NCBI GenBank assembly: GCA_973895155.1
Contig: OZ316898.1
Span: 16,306,001 to 16,370,000, forward strand
Origin: Marsupella aquatica
Lineage: Eukaryota > Marchantiophyta
DNA length: 64,000 nt
Direction of reading: 5' to 3'
Numbering within the stretch: position 1 is the stretch's first letter; the number at the start of each line of letters is the position of its first letter. This document shows, in pieces, positions 1 through 8,269 of the stretch. Position numbers and translations under genes: made by a program. A model generated the notes under the pieces. It saw nothing but the letters and a program-made list of their open reading frames with translations, had not been told where the DNA came from and did not search any database.

Positions 1-1781
1 TCTGTTGATGTTGACGAAGAGTCAATCCTTTCCTCCGTAACCTTCCCTTTATTTTTGGCCAGCCCATCCCACCTTTCCTTCCTTCTGGTAGATCGAGTAG
101 AGACCCGGTAGCAATCATGATCTAAATCCTCCTCTGAGAAGGTTGATAGGGCTTCGGCCTCATCATCAGATGGTACGAACTCTGCCTCGGCATCCTCTTG
201 CCATCCTAGTTCGATGTGGTTGATTTGAACTCCTCCGGGGGTAGTACCTGGCGGTAAGATCTTGATCGGCAAAAGCTTATGATTTGCGGCCAGGCCTGCC
301 AACCAAGTAGGACATTGCCCTAGCATATGACCTTCCTGTCGGCATCCCATACATAGCTGAGCTGGTTGTCCATCACCCTGTTTGCGTGCATTCGGGCATT
401 CTCTAGCAAAATGGCCAGGTTGACCACAATTATAGCACGCCGCAAATCTTTGCACATTCGGCCTAGGAGGTACTGACGGGTTCTGAATAATCCGAGGATA
501 CATCTCTCCTGGATTGTTCCTTAACCCTGACCATAGAGATGCAGGTCTGTTGGATAGGTCTCGTGCTCCAGTCTCACTGATGCCGAAAACACTATCAGCG
601 ACATCTCCTAAAAAGTACTCTACTTCTCCCTGACATGGTCTGATCTCGGCCACATGCCGAACATGATTAGTATTAAGCTTAGGACACGCATCTTTATGGT
701 GTCCGGTTTTATAACATAAGGCACACCATACAGAGCTATCCTCCTGTACTACCTTCTTCTTTGGTTTTACCTCTGCAATGATAGCCTTAAGTTGCTCGGT
801 AAGGGCTACGATGTTATCTGGTGGCTTAGCCTCCATCTTGACTTTCGTCTTCCCTCTCCTTCTGCCCTTCCTTTTCCTAGTTTTTTCTTCTTCAGAACTA
901 GAAGATGACTCACTCTTGCTACTCCCACTATCCGAGCTTGACTTATCACTTCTAGACTTCTTGGGATGTTTCTTCTTCTTATCTTTTTTCTTATGGGGTG
1001 ATCCCTCCTCTGATGAGGAACTCTCAGACTTAAGCTGTTTCTTGCGGCTTGTGATATCTGCATTAATGTATAATTGAATATCCTTAATTGCTTCGGCTAA
1101 AGTCTCCGGGTTCTCCTTCCTAATTGCAAAACTCATCTTTTGTGGCAAAGCATTCACCAACCATTGAAGTTGCATACCTTCAGATGCATTGGTCTTTGTA
1201 CGTCTTACGAGTTTCTGAAAGCGTTGCAAGAACTTCCTGAAGGATTTGTTCTCCTTGAACCGAAGTTGTCCCAACTTCAGCACTGCTAGTTCTGAAGTTC
1301 CAATGGGTCGAAACTCCTTAACAAAGAGTGTTTTGAAGATATCCCAGATGGCTTGATCTTCCACATCTAATGCTCTGTACCAAGGCCTAGCCTCACCCTT
1401 GAACAGGCCGGGAAGAATCTGCATCTTGATGGCCGATTCTCCATTTGCTGCAGCGGTTCCCTCGAAATCATCCAACCATTCGTCCGGATCCTCATCTCCT
1501 CTCCCATGAAATGCCTTGTAATGTATGCGCGACCGCTGGCTCAATCTGGTCCCTGGCCTCTCGTCTGGCCGTGCCTCTGGTTCCCCCATGTCGGTTGGAG
1601 ACTCACTTCTCCTTACCGACTCTTCTTCTGGTATGTCTTCTTCGACGCCACTTCCAGTTTCGGAGCTACCAGCTCTTTCTGCCCCTCTCAGTCGCTGTGT
1701 ATCATGCCACCCGGCGAGCTGCTGCAGTCGAGCTCTCTCCCGTTGAATCACTCTTTCTTCCCTCGGCGTAAGGTCAGTCAT
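1..1781 (-). CDS. gag: Ty3/gypsy Gag polyprotein, C-terminus off the left edge
   Basis: Reading the minus strand from the ATG at 1781, the frame was open in every segment I checked down to base 1 (about 593 codons), so this Gag looks intact within the window. It starts with an acidic, Arg-rich leader. A retrotransposon-gag domain follows (DEWLDDFEGTAAANGES at about 1490-1430, then WYRAL and a conserved QRFQKL helix near 1230-1200). Next is a long Ser/Lys/Glu-rich low-complexity stretch (about 1050-850). Three CX2CX4HX4C zinc knuckles come last: CALCYKTGHHKDAC (about 729-688), CYNCGQPGHFAREC (about 440-399) and CMGCRQEGHMLGQC (about 358-317). Gag packages element RNA into cytoplasmic particles. 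It follows the LTR and primer site in the canonical order. Protease and polymerase would lie left of the window. No minus-strand Gag frame closes here because it runs off the edge. Confidence 0.85.
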   Translation of the reverse strand, partial: MTDLTPREERVIQRERARLQQLAGWHDTQRLRGAERAGSSETGSGVEEDIPEEESVRRSESPTDMGEPEARPDERPGTRLSQRSRIHYKAFHGRGDEDPDEWLDDFEGTAAANGESAIKMQILPGLFKGEARPWYRALDVEDQAIWDIFKTLFVKEFRPIGTSELAVLKLGQLRFKENKSFRKFLQRFQKLVRRTKTNASEGMQLQWLVNALPQKMSFAIRKENPETLAEAIKDIQLYINADITSRKKQLKSESSSSEEGSPHKKKDKKKKHPKKSRSDKSSSDSGSSKSESSSSSEEEKTRKRKGRRRGKTKVKMEAKPPDNIVALTEQLKAIIAEVKPKKKVVQEDSSVWCALCYKTGHHKDACPKLNTNHVRHVAEIRPCQGEVEYFLGDVADSVFGISETGARDLSNRPASLWSGLRNNPGEMYPRIIQNPSVPPRPNVQRFAACYNCGQPGHFARECPNARKQGDGQPAQLCMGCRQEGHMLGQCPTWLAGLAANHKLLPIKILPPGTTPGGVQINHIELGWQEDAEAEFVPSDDEAEALSTFSEEDLDHDCYRVSTRSTRRKERWDGLAKNKGKVTEERIDSSSTST

Positions 1782-1826
1782 TACCTACGCTTCCGTTCTA
1801 ACTTCATATCTCACGGCTTAAGAAAT

Positions 1827-1846
1827 GCCCCCTCCATCTAGCGCCA
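1827..1846 (-). promoter_or_regulatory. Primer-binding site, probable tRNA-Asn primer
   Basis: The minus strand reads TGGCGCTAGATGGAGGGGGC four bases inside the end of the LTR. From memory, plant tRNA-Asn ends ...CTCCTTCTAGCGCCA, which is complementary to this site apart from one position. The same 20 bases recur at 53011-53030. The site fixes the orientation of the element and the inner LTR boundary. Confidence 0.75.
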
Positions 1847-2771
1847 AAAATGTGGTGCGTCCCATGGCTCCCTAAACCCAAGAAACCCCCCAGCTCAAGC
1901 CGATTCCCGCAGGTTTCGTGCTTGGCGAGGCCGTTTCCGCGGCTTAGCGGCATGGGACGCTGCTAACCTTCTACTACTACTATTAACATTTTACACACAT
2001 ATACTGGACAGATCCTTCATCGGGTCATGAGATACGTAGCCGGCCTAATATAGGCCTTCCCCTGTCTTCCCCTGTCTTCCCCTCCGTCTTGTTAGGTATG
2101 TTTGGATTCCGCCGCCGGAATGATCCCCAATAGGCTTGGTTAAGCCGCTAAGACCTCTCTTAGCTCGACACATCCAACTCTCACTCCCCTGCTTACTTTC
2201 CTTCCTTCTGTTGATGTGGGCACTCTTCACACAAGTTAATGCAACACACAAATAGCAAAATGACTCATTCTGACTGAGTCATACCATGCACTTGCCATAC
2301 AAATAGTACATCTCATACACAAGTTCTGCGAACTAAGCCGTGAGGCCAACTCTATTCAGCTCTTAGGCATGAGGAAACATGAATATACACAAGGGTCACT
2401 GTATGACTAACCGAGAGCTTCTCGTACTACTTGATCCCAGCCCGGCTGGTGCAAACTAAAAACTTGCTAAAGAAGAGGCCCTGAGCTCCCCGCTGCCCAG
2501 GTACTTATCCTGGTAGTGGATCCGCCATTCTTTGCATCGTAAGCCTAATCTACTTAACAGTAATCTACTTGCCCGAATCTACCTACGTACAGCAAGGCAG
2601 GAGCACAAGTGTTGCTCCTACCAGTGGGACCGCAATCCCACTAAGCTAAGTGTCAGGGCCGCTCCTGGTTCTGATCCTAATCCTAAACGTGGAGATCCGC
2701 GCCCGCCCTGCCCACTCACGCCTCCTCCCTCCACGTCCGCCCTCCCTAAAAGGAACGGCGCCCTTGCACCG

Positions 2772-5606
2772 TCACGACACCGGTGGTGGATCCTTAATGG
2801 ACGCCCCCAACGCTTCCTCCTCAGCCACTGCCGTAGGCTCATTCCCTGACAGATTACCTGCCCTTGACTGAGTCAACTCTCCATCGGCCTGACTGGGTCC
2901 ACCATCGGCGTCGGCATTGGCTCGAGAATCGGTTACGGCCTCAGCCTCGGCTACGGTCTCCCCGGCCTGCTCAAGAGGCGGATCTGGAATACTGGCCTCC
3001 TTACTGAGTAGTTCGGCTTGGGCCGCACCATCCCTACCTGTGATCATAGCGGGATCTATTGCCGTATTCATGTCGGAGGATGGTGCTGGTTCTACCTCTT
3101 TGGTCACCACGGCTTGTGGAGTCGGATTACTCCTTGACCCTGAAGGTTTCTGCTTTTTCTTCTTTTCTGGTTCGGCAGCTGGTCCATTCCCCTTCCCACT
3201 TACCTCCGGCACTGGTGCAGTTGGCGCGGCTTTTTCTTCGGCCAGTACCACTCCTAGTAACTTGGTTGCCCCAATTGGAGTTGGGCCTGATGAAGACAAG
3301 CACCTAAATACTGCGGCTTGTTTCTTCAGCCGCTCCGTTTGGTTGTCGGCCCGCCGCTGGAGGTTCTCCATCTTCCTTGTGATTTCCTCCAACTCCTCCT
3401 GGGTCTCATCCAGGTCCTTGCGTGCCTCCTCTAGTTCCTTCTGGGCTTCCTCCCGTTCTTGTTTCAAGGTAGTCCTCTCCTCCTGGGTTGCTTTTAGCTC
3501 CTTGTCGAGCTCTGCAATGATGACAGACTCCATCTGGTTCATCTTGGCGTAAGTCTGTTCGAGCATCTCGTCCTTCTCCCTTAGGTCGGCCTTGAAGCTG
3601 GCCGTCAGGGATGCAAGCTCCTGCTGCAGCGCCATAATCCCTTGATAGGATTTCCCTAACTCGGCCTCCTTCTGCTCAAGGGCTCCGCGGATTTTCTCGA
3701 GCTCCCCTTTCAACGCCCATTCCTTTCTTTGGGTCTCCGCCATGGCCCGGCTGTTGGCTGTTATGTGGGCCTCCTCTGTATTCTTCAGCTCTTGCTTCCA
3801 CTTCTCCCTCTCTTTGATCGTGTCGGCCAACTCTTCCTGCGTCTGAGTCAGTTTATCCTTGATATTCTGATTATCAGCCTGCGCGGTGTCCAACTGCCCC
3901 TGCATGATGTTCAGCTCATGTCGTTTAATCCGCAGTTCATCTTGGGCTTTCTTGGCCGCCCTTAGATCTTCAATCTCGGCTTCCATCCTCCTAAGCCGCC
4001 GAATGACCTCGTCCTTCTTGCTTCTCTCTAAAGCCACCGCTTCTTCTAATTGGTGCTTCTCCAACTGCTCCCTATGGAAAAAGGGTCCTACTTCCAACTC
4101 CTCTCCAAAGATGCCGAGCGCAAGTTCCCCACACATCTCACCATACTCCATGGCTCTATTCTTAGCGTAGGTGGAGTAAGTAGAAGTGATCGGCATCGCC
4201 CATCGCGGCCTCTGCTCCCAAGCCGTCCTGCGGATCTCTTCAATCGTGGCTAGAGGTTTGCTTCCTTTTTTGGCTAGCCGCCTGATGTCCTCCGGCCAAT
4301 CTCCTCCTGGTAAATCCTTTTCCTTAGCCAGGGCGGCCTCCTCCTCCTGCTTGATTCGCTCCTGAAATTCCTGCACCGTCTGTTTTATGCCGTCGAAGCT
4401 CGGGGGAGCAACATCTGGTGGGGGAGACTCAGGGCTACTCTGCTGGTTGGGGTCCCCTCGCACTACCCTTGGAAGTGTGGGGACAAACCGGCCACAGGTC
4501 CTTACTCCTGGAACGTGATGGTCCGACCCATAGCCGGAATTATCATGGCTGCAGTCCTCCACTGCCTCCTCTACCTCTTGGACGTCCGGCTTCTCCCTCT
4601 CCTCTTCGTTGGTAGGAGCTTCAGGCAATTCTGCCTCAGATTCGGAGCTTGAGGTTCCCACGTACATTCGAACACCTGGCTTGGATTCCGGCCTGATTCT
4701 CTCCTTGTCTCCAGCAAAGGGGTTTTCTCTTGTGAGCCGGTGTAGGCCTACCTCTGTAGTAGTGTCCTGCATTGTTGCCGTTGCCGTTGTTGTTGCCGAT
4801 GCCGATTTCTTTTCTTTCTCCAGTAGTTTCAGCAGACTCTGCATGCCTGGTTGCTGCATCGGCAAGTCTTCCTTCCTGGGCCTAAACACCTGCTCGATCG
4901 TAGGACTAACAGGTGGTTGAGGCTTCTCAGCCAACGGCCTCGGCGTTGGAGCTTCCTCGGGTGCCCTTACCTGCAGGGGAAGTACCGGGGCAAAAGTTTG
5001 ACCTCTGGCATACCGGCACAACAGCGGCATGTGATAGCCCAGCCGCGACACGCTCCCCATGCCGATTACCTGCTGCTCCTCCTTTAAGATCTTCTTCAAT
5101 TGGTTGAGGAGGTACCCGTTGTAGTCCCGGCTTGGGTCTGGCCTTTCTGCCAGATAGACCTGTGCCTTGCCGATCTCTGCCCTCGGCAAGTTACAATGCA
5201 TGGTCACCCGCAAGAAGTCGATCATCTCTCCTATGTGCGGGTTGGTGCAGGTGTTCCGGAAGAAGCCATTCTTCGTTGATGGCCCGGGGAACGACCGGAA
5301 CTCCTTGTCAGGCAAGGTCTTCCTGGTATCAACTTTGGTCTTATTGCCTATCGGCAGGCCAAACACTTCGGCAATTACCTTGGGAGTAAGATAGAAATCC
5401 TTCCCATATATCCTCGTGCAATTGGTCTCGGGTTCCCATGACCCCACGAATTCTAATAGGTCTGACTCCGGTACCTCCGGCTTCAGCCATGGTAATCTTA
5501 CAAAGGCCTCCAAGCCGGATCCGGCCATGAAGCCTTGGTACTTCTTGGTTTGCATGGCCGTAAAGCATGCATCCTCCTCCCGTGCAAAATGTAGTTGCAC
5601 CTCCAC
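2772..5606 (-). CDS. LTR1-encoded large coiled-coil protein (944 codons, main part)
   Basis: This is the longest frame in the window, lying wholly inside an LTR. The first codon is GTG, and the frame is really the continuation of the one starting at 6404. Residues about 48-90 hold LLEFVGSWEPE, IYGKDFYLTP and VFGLPIGNK. Residues about 115-190 hold RNTCTNPHIGEMIDFLR, MHCNLPRAEIG and a hydrophobic helix pair. These resemble the fold of plant-mobile or putative plant transposon protein domains, which is an inference from pattern only. Residues about 200-480 are Pro/Glu-rich and acidic. Residues about 510-760 form a long heptad coiled coil. The tail is low complexity. No catalytic motif, RT, integrase or zinc finger is visible. 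The core recurs in the LTR2 and LTR3 proteins and at 63.7 kb. Confidence 0.8.
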   Translation of the reverse strand: MEVQLHFAREEDACFTAMQTKKYQGFMAGSGLEAFVRLPWLKPEVPESDLLEFVGSWEPETNCTRIYGKDFYLTPKVIAEVFGLPIGNKTKVDTRKTLPDKEFRSFPGPSTKNGFFRNTCTNPHIGEMIDFLRVTMHCNLPRAEIGKAQVYLAERPDPSRDYNGYLLNQLKKILKEEQQVIGMGSVSRLGYHMPLLCRYARGQTFAPVLPLQVRAPEEAPTPRPLAEKPQPPVSPTIEQVFRPRKEDLPMQQPGMQSLLKLLEKEKKSASATTTATATMQDTTTEVGLHRLTRENPFAGDKERIRPESKPGVRMYVGTSSSESEAELPEAPTNEEEREKPDVQEVEEAVEDCSHDNSGYGSDHHVPGVRTCGRFVPTLPRVVRGDPNQQSSPESPPPDVAPPSFDGIKQTVQEFQERIKQEEEAALAKEKDLPGGDWPEDIRRLAKKGSKPLATIEEIRRTAWEQRPRWAMPITSTYSTYAKNRAMEYGEMCGELALGIFGEELEVGPFFHREQLEKHQLEEAVALERSKKDEVIRRLRRMEAEIEDLRAAKKAQDELRIKRHELNIMQGQLDTAQADNQNIKDKLTQTQEELADTIKEREKWKQELKNTEEAHITANSRAMAETQRKEWALKGELEKIRGALEQKEAELGKSYQGIMALQQELASLTASFKADLREKDEMLEQTYAKMNQMESVIIAELDKELKATQEERTTLKQEREEAQKELEEARKDLDETQEELEEITRKMENLQRRADNQTERLKKQAAVFRCLSSSGPTPIGATKLLGVVLAEEKAAPTAPVPEVSGKGNGPAAEPEKKKKQKPSGSRSNPTPQAVVTKEVEPAPSSDMNTAIDPAMITGRDGAAQAELLSKEASIPDPPLEQAGETVAEAEAVTDSRANADADGGPSQADGELTQSRAGNLSGNEPTAVAEEEALGASIKDPPPVS

Positions 5607-5705
5607 CGGTAGGGTTGCCGCCCAGCCCTTCCAGGTGTCATCCCTGGTTGGAATGGCCTTGATGGGATCGACCTCCTCCTCTTCGGCTTCTCCCTGCCTC
5701 CTGCT

Positions 5706-6404
5706 CTACTGCTCGGCTGGCTTCTTTGGTGCCGCGGACCTCGTTCTTTTTGCCGGGGTGGCTTCATCGTTGACGGCTCCCTTCCTCTTCATCTCTGCTG
5801 CCGTGGAGGTTTCTCCTAGCACCGTTGCCTGGGTCCACCTTTCCGTGCTACCCTTTAATTCCCAGTGTATGTCGTTGCAGTTCTTGATGGCCTCTCGGAT
5901 GCCGACGACGCTGTCTTTGCAAAACAGAAGATCGTCGAGTTGATTGGAAGTAGGCGTCCACAGGAACTCGTCCTTGATGAGTTCGCCTCCTAAGAAAGCC
6001 GTCTTCTGCAGCTCCCACAATCGAGCGAGCTCCTGCCGTTCTCGAGCTGCCCTTTCTGATTCCTCGTCCTCGTAAGTCTTGATGTACTCAGTTGCCCGTT
6101 CGAACAGGCATCCCCAGAAATGTGCCGCTTGATTGACGTTGCTCATACCCTCCTTAGGTCGATCGTCGGTATCTACTCTCTCCCCGAGTGCTTGCCTAAG
6201 CAGCTGACAGTAGTTGGCCTCCCGTAGTCGTCTGCCTAGTTCGTGCTCGCAAATGAGCCACCATCTCCTGCAAGCGCTCCTTACCCCTCTCCTCCGCCGG
6301 TCCTTCTTCCCGTTGATCCTTCCTAGCCGCCGACGCTTAACGCGCCCTAACCCTAATCGGGTTTTCACCCTCAGCCTTACCTCCGGCCTCGGCCCGGGTT
6401 CCAT
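5706..6404 (-). CDS. N-terminal part of the LTR1-encoded protein
   Basis: This 232-codon frame starts at a real ATG 115 bp inside the LTR. A second ATG (MSNVNQ, about 6150) lies where the two LTR1 copies become clearly conserved, and may be the true start. It holds a conserved helical segment with AAHFWGCLFERATEY, charged helices and a basic KRTRSAAPKK tail that could be a nuclear signal. The frame ends at TAG, but the same frame continues through about 33 further codons into the 944-codon frame. The other copy has CAG at this position and its own TAG four codons later, so the stop is secondary. A similar segment opens the LTR2 protein (FWTLFGEVGAKFSETYW). The function is unknown. Confidence 0.7.
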   Translation of the reverse strand: MEPGPRPEVRLRVKTRLGLGRVKRRRLGRINGKKDRRRRGVRSACRRWWLICEHELGRRLREANYCQLLRQALGERVDTDDRPKEGMSNVNQAAHFWGCLFERATEYIKTYEDEESERAARERQELARLWELQKTAFLGGELIKDEFLWTPTSNQLDDLLFCKDSVVGIREAIKNCNDIHWELKGSTERWTQATVLGETSTAAEMKRKGAVNDEATPAKRTRSAAPKKPAEQ

Positions 6405-6519
6405 GGTTGCCCCTAATTGTTTATATTTTCCTTGTTTTGTCCCTATACTAAGGTGTTCCTAGGGTGCCTTCCTGCTTTACCCACTTAACCGGCCGAGTGA
6501 TTCCTGTCTAGGCATCACA

Positions 6520-8265
6520 CTTTCACAGGAAGAACCGTACTAGTTAAGCATATCATGCAAGCAATTCCAATCTACCATGTGATGTACTGTAAAGCTTTGG
6601 CAGGATTAGCAAAAAAACTGATTGCTCTTAGTAGAGATTTCTTATGGGGGTACAACGCCACAGGGTTAAAGAAGATCCCCTTGGTAGCCTGGGATAGGAT
6701 GGCACTTCCTCGGGTGGAGGGGGCCCTGGGGTTTAAAGACTTTAGAAGCCACTCCGATGCCCTGCTCTCCCAATGGTTTACAAAGGCACTGAATTCACCG
6801 GACCTGGAATGGTCTAGAATGCTAGCAGCAAACCTTGCTCTAATGGGATGGATGAATTACAAAGTTATCAGAAGGAACCGATACTCTTTTCAAGACCAGC
6901 TTCTATTGTGCACACCAAGGTCATATGGGAGCCTACCATACACGAGTGGGCTGTGGAGGAGCTGGGCGATGGTCAGAGCACACCTCTCATTTGAGCCTGG
7001 CAGGTTGGGGGCACCGGCGAGATGGAGCATCTACGACACCCTGCATTGCTTGGTAGGATTTCACTCTCTTTCAAATGAAGACATTACAGGTGTTGCTGCC
7101 ATCTATGGAAGATTAGGGACAAGATCTATTGGAGACGGTTGTCAACAGAGGACAGAGGCTGGAAGGATCTCCCACTGAGATGGCACAGCCTGAGAGGATT
7201 CACTGAGGAGCTCAGAGCATTGGCACGGTCTTTCCTGGAGTGCCTCTGGAACACCAATGAGTGCAGGGCGGACTACTATCTTTATGACAAAGAATGGATT
7301 TGGTCTGATAAGGCAGAGAAGCTGAAAGACTTTAAGATTGAGAACTGTCGGGTTTACAAATTCTTGAGGCCTAAAGGTTCCAATCACAATCGCTTGAACC
7401 GGATCTGGGCTATTTCTAGACCAGAACTGGGCTGGAATGTGAGTTGGGCGAGGATATGGAGTTCAGATCTCCCAACCAGAGGCAAGACTTTCATTTGGCG
7501 TATCATAGCCAGGGGCCTTTTCTTTGGTGCCAGAGCACGCAGGATCGGGGTGAGCAATGGGGAGTGTAAACTTTGTAGTGGTGAGCTAGAGACCATCCCA
7601 CATATTTTCTTTGATTGTGCTCATGCGGCTAGGTGTTGGGGACTTTGTCATTACTTCTTGCGTGAGCTGGGTCTTCCAATTGGACAAGGGCTGATGACTC
7701 TGCTAGATTCTGCATCTGGGAAGGACCCGATACAGATTGCCAAGTTATTTGTATTGCACCAGATTTTATGGATGCTTTGGTTGGGCCGTAACGCCCACAT
7801 GTTCCAAGTAGGCAGTAGACGTTCTTTTGATTTAGGTATGGTGCTTTCTGAGACAGCGGAGAGCCTGTATGCGGTAAGCAGATGCTCGCCCCCTGGTAGG
7901 AAAAACACTTGTTTGCTCAGGGCTAAAGATAGGATAGATGGCCTGCGTAGATTATGGCTCAGCTGTGGCAGGGGGTGTATTTCCTCTGGGGATTGACCCC
8001 GTCTGCACTTTCTGGCTTCTTGCTTGGGGCCCTCCTCACATTTTCCACACTGGGGGATCTGGGCCTTTTTTGGGGCTTTGGGTACTTTGATCTTGCGGTG
8101 TCGCACCCCCTGGAGGAATTCTTTGCTCTCTCCTGGTCTGGGAGGGACTGATGTGGCTGGGGGGCTGCTTTCTCTGTCCCCTTGGGTGTGTGTTTGTGTT
8201 TGCCTCGTGGCTTGTTTTCCCCGCCCGTGGGGTTTTTCAGGGGCTGAAAAAACATTTATAAAAAA
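6520..8265 (+). mobile_element. L1-like LINE, 3' part, interrupted by the LTR1 element
   Basis: The frame runs straight out of the LTR junction: TGRTVLVKH then QAIPIYHVMYCKAL (about 6523-6600), a typical post-RT segment of plant L1 ORF2. The C-terminus carries a zf-RVT-type domain (ECKLCSGELETIPHIFFDC, about 7562-7618, then CW). After the stop at 7996 there are about 250 bp of 3' UTR and an A-rich end near 8245-8265. The upstream RT is missing here, and presumably lies on the far side of the gypsy element left of the window. Confidence 0.8.
6555..7996 (+). pseudogene. LINE ORF2 C-terminal region, frameshifted
   Basis: Two frames, 6555-7178 and 7139-7996, together give the C-terminal part of a non-LTR retrotransposon ORF2 protein. 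The frame change near 7135 falls in sequence that should be continuous, so this is decay. The first part is the connector behind the RT thumb (FKDFRSHSDALLSQWF). The second ends with a cysteine/histidine zinc-binding segment of zf-RVT type and a Trp-rich helix (HQILWMLWLGRNAHMF). The L1-like assignment rests on these family motifs. Confidence 0.75.
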
Positions 8266-8269
8266 ATCA

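Larger units (their letters stand above)
1851..6519 (-). mobile_element. Giant coding 5' LTR (family LTR1, copy 1) of a gypsy element
   Basis: On the minus strand this 4,669-bp unit begins TGTGATGCCTAG and ends GACGCACCACA, giving TG...CA ends. The inner end abuts a primer-binding site and Gag, so it is the 5' LTR. Its outer limits are confirmed by the second copy at 29100-33231, where similarity stops at the same two points between perfect 5-bp target duplications. The outer end meets LINE coding sequence at 6520, so the element inserted into a LINE. About 78% of the LTR is one reading frame (6404 to 2772), leaving only about 115 bp before it and about 920 bp after it. The matching 3' LTR would be left of the window. 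Confidence 0.9.

Noticed and set aside
778-1841. Plus-strand frames at 778-1077 and 1445-1841
   Set aside because: They are antisense to the Gag frame and arise from its low-complexity Ser/Glu and Arg-rich regions.
2917-3552. 211-codon plus-strand frame (and similar ones at 5416-5943, 30167-30547, 32125-32784)
   Set aside because: They are antisense shadows of the LTR1 protein, rich in Ser/Pro, with no family features and poor conservation between copies.
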